A stretch of 33,684 nucleotides of DNA from Akkermansia sp. (lineage in GTDB: Bacteria > Verrucomicrobiota > Verrucomicrobiia > Verrucomicrobiales > Akkermansiaceae): positions 1 through 33,684 of the forward strand of contig JAFZGW010000011.1 in the NCBI GenBank assembly GCA_017555205.1. The letters run 5' to 3'. Made by a program: the position numbers and the translations under genes. This document shows, one piece after another, positions 32,677-33,684 of this stretch. The notes under the pieces are model-generated. The model did no database searches and was not told where the DNA came from. It saw only the letters and a program-made list of their open reading frames with translations. Position 1 is the stretch's first letter, and each line of letters begins with the position of its first letter.

Positions 32677-33525
32677 ATGAGCACAAGCAAAGGTTACATT
32701 TATATACTGACAAATCCATCTTTCCCGGGGTATGTGAAGATTGGCTATGCTGATAACGTCGAAGCACGGCTTCGGCAGCTCAATAGCACTGAATGCACTC
32801 CGTTTGCATTCCGGGTATACGCCACCTATGAGGTACCAGCACGCCTAGCAGATAAGGGAGTACATAGCATCATTGACAGTCTTAATCCGGTTCTGCGATC
32901 CTCCGAGATGTGCAATGGTCGGCTCCGAGTGCGTGAATTCTACGCCATGGCTCCCGAAGAAGCTTACAAGATTTTTGAAGCAATGGCCAACATACATGCA
33001 TGCCCCGAACGTTTGCGTCAGATACCCGCTAGTGCTGAAGAGAAGAAAGACGAGGAAGAAGCCATCATAATAGAAGAAGGAATAGAGGAACGTCGTCGCA
33101 GGTATTGGTCTTTTGCATTGGATTTCATACACGAAACCCACGGCAATGCTGCTTTCAGCAACGTTAATCCTGCAAAAAGCAGTTGGATTAACGGCTACAT
33201 TGGGATTCAAGGCATCTGCTTGTGCTGTGTTGCTAATGGAAAAGGAGCCAGAGTTGAGTTGTATATAGAAAAAGATGCACCTGAAGAAAACAAGCAAATT
33301 TTTGATACTCTCTTCGCTATAAAATCAGTTATAGAAGATAATCTAGGTGTGTCACTTACATGGCACCGTGGTGATAACATAAAGTCATCCAAGATCTTCT
33401 ATCAGCTGTGTGATGTAAGTATTACAAACGAAGCAGACTGGCAACAAATGGCACTTTTCCATGCAGAGTGGAGTAAAAAGTTCTATGATGTAATCGTACC
33501 GCATGTCAAAAGACTACTGAACTAA
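32677..33525 (+). CDS. GIY-YIG nuclease (T5orf172/MUG113 type) with DUF4268-like C-terminus
   Basis: 282 residues. Residues 6-95 form a GIY-YIG domain of the T5orf172/MUG113 kind: GYIYILTNPSFPGYVKIG, catalytic-type Arg in EARLRQLN, and the following His (His63) and Asn/Glu positions. A Glu-rich linker covers ~115-138. Residues ~139-282 (RRRYWSFALDFI, then RVELYIEK, then LTWHRGD, then WQQMALFHAEWSKKFYDVIVPHV) resemble DUF4268. It lies 66 bases after the E2-like gene on the same strand and may be an accessory of the CBASS/restriction unit or an independent gene. Its stop is 20 bases from the right-hand IS. Confidence 0.75.
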   Translation: MSTSKGYIYILTNPSFPGYVKIGYADNVEARLRQLNSTECTPFAFRVYATYEVPARLADKGVHSIIDSLNPVLRSSEMCNGRLRVREFYAMAPEEAYKIFEAMANIHACPERLRQIPASAEEKKDEEEAIIIEEGIEERRRRYWSFALDFIHETHGNAAFSNVNPAKSSWINGYIGIQGICLCCVANGKGARVELYIEKDAPEENKQIFDTLFAIKSVIEDNLGVSLTWHRGDNIKSSKIFYQLCDVSITNEADWQQMALFHAEWSKKFYDVIVPHVKRLLN

Positions 33526-33545
33526 ACTCAAGAGCCTCGTTTTAT

Positions 33546-33577
33546 GGCACTGCGTCAAAAAAGTCGCGGAATGACGG
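33546..33577 (+). repeat. IS terminal inverted repeat, left end of right-hand IS
   Basis: Begins GGCACTGCGTC and is the reverse complement of 101-133 with one base fewer. It precedes a transposase start by 46 bases. Confidence 0.7.
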
Positions 33578-33623
33578 ACTGAGGTACGCCAACCACCAAG
33601 AGTTGTGGTAATATGTGGTTGGA

Positions 33624-33684
33624 ATGAATGTTATACCGGCTCTTGAAATGAAAGGCTGGCGCACCTCTGCGTCAGATTGTACAG
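33624..33684 (+). CDS. N-terminal start of an ISL3-like transposase (cut by window edge)
   Basis: ATG at 33624 is followed by 20 open codons to the window edge (MNVIPALEMKGW...). It lies just inside the left terminal repeat and in the same orientation as the transposase tail at 2-124. It may be the 5' end of a second copy of the same IS. Too short for a firm family call. Confidence 0.4.
   Translation, partial: MNVIPALEMKGWRTSASDCT

Larger units (their letters stand above)
17234..33525 (+). other. Defence island: PIN/PIN-HsdM, type I restriction, RhuM, CBASS, GIY-YIG
   Basis: Ten co-directional genes with short gaps or overlaps. They are bordered on the left by transposase and recombinase-like debris and on the right by an IS end. 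GC content changes sharply along it: high in hsdM and hsdR, low in the hsdS recognition domains and in all CBASS genes. This points to stepwise assembly from different sources. Confidence 0.75.

Noticed and set aside
101..33577. The whole window as one composite transposon
   Set aside because: The bases next to the two IS tips do not form a target duplication, and the interior includes core housekeeping genes (rho, clpC), so simple composite mobility is unlikely; contig breakage at repeats explains it as well.
1..33684. Search for CRISPR arrays, tRNA and rRNA genes
   Set aside because: No regularly spaced repeats and no tRNA- or rRNA-like segments were recognised by eye. The palindromes at 23495-23797 have unequal spacing and differing arms, so they are not a CRISPR array.

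Overview
The window is bacterial chromosomal DNA of moderate to fairly high GC. It most resembles a Verrucomicrobiota genome of the Akkermansia type. That placement is an inference from gene content: an mcsA-mcsB-clpC operon outside Firmicutes, a CoaE-Rho fusion, a fused ADP-forming acyl-CoA synthetase, Lys/Thr-rich protein tails and several apparently leaderless transcripts. No rRNA or tRNA was found to confirm it.

Layout. (1) 1-600: the 3' end of a transposase gene with a terminal repeat, then a start-less gene remnant. (2) 612-11631: housekeeping genes, all on the minus strand. They are a membrane-anchored PIN-domain lipoprotein, ADP-forming acyl-CoA synthetase, a CoaE-Rho fusion, a long cation-diffusion-facilitator transporter, and the operon mcsA-mcsB-clpC (arginine-phosphorylation protein quality control). 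(3) 11751-12437: a secreted protein with a His/Cys dyad, on the plus strand. (4) 12742-15778: a three-gene, translationally coupled ABC exporter operon (adaptor, FtsX-type permease, ATPase), minus strand. (5) 15894-17000: a scar of mobile-element debris (IS256-type transposase piece, possible recombinase-associated pieces). (6) 17234-33525: a defence island, all on the plus strand. (7) 33546-33684: the 5' end of an IS with the same terminal repeat as the left edge of the window and the same orientation.

The defence island contains a tandem-PIN protein; a 1080-residue protein that fuses two PIN-like domains to a type I DNA methyltransferase subunit; a second, stand-alone HsdM; HsdS; a RhuM-family gene flanked by direct repeats; and HsdR. 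These are followed directly by a CBASS operon (HNH-SAVED effector, CD-NTase, E2-like protein with a zinc cluster), and last by a GIY-YIG nuclease with a DUF4268-like tail.

The most novel element is the four-PIN, two-methyltransferase arrangement at the head of the type I locus. A plausible reading is a restriction system with a linked RNA-cleaving back-up (comparable in logic to PrrC with EcoprrI), in which the PIN-HsdM fusion couples the nuclease pair to the state of the methyltransferase complex. The CBASS genes begin four bases after hsdR and are clearly more AT-rich than hsdM/hsdR, so two or more defence modules of different origin seem to have been stacked into one transcription unit.
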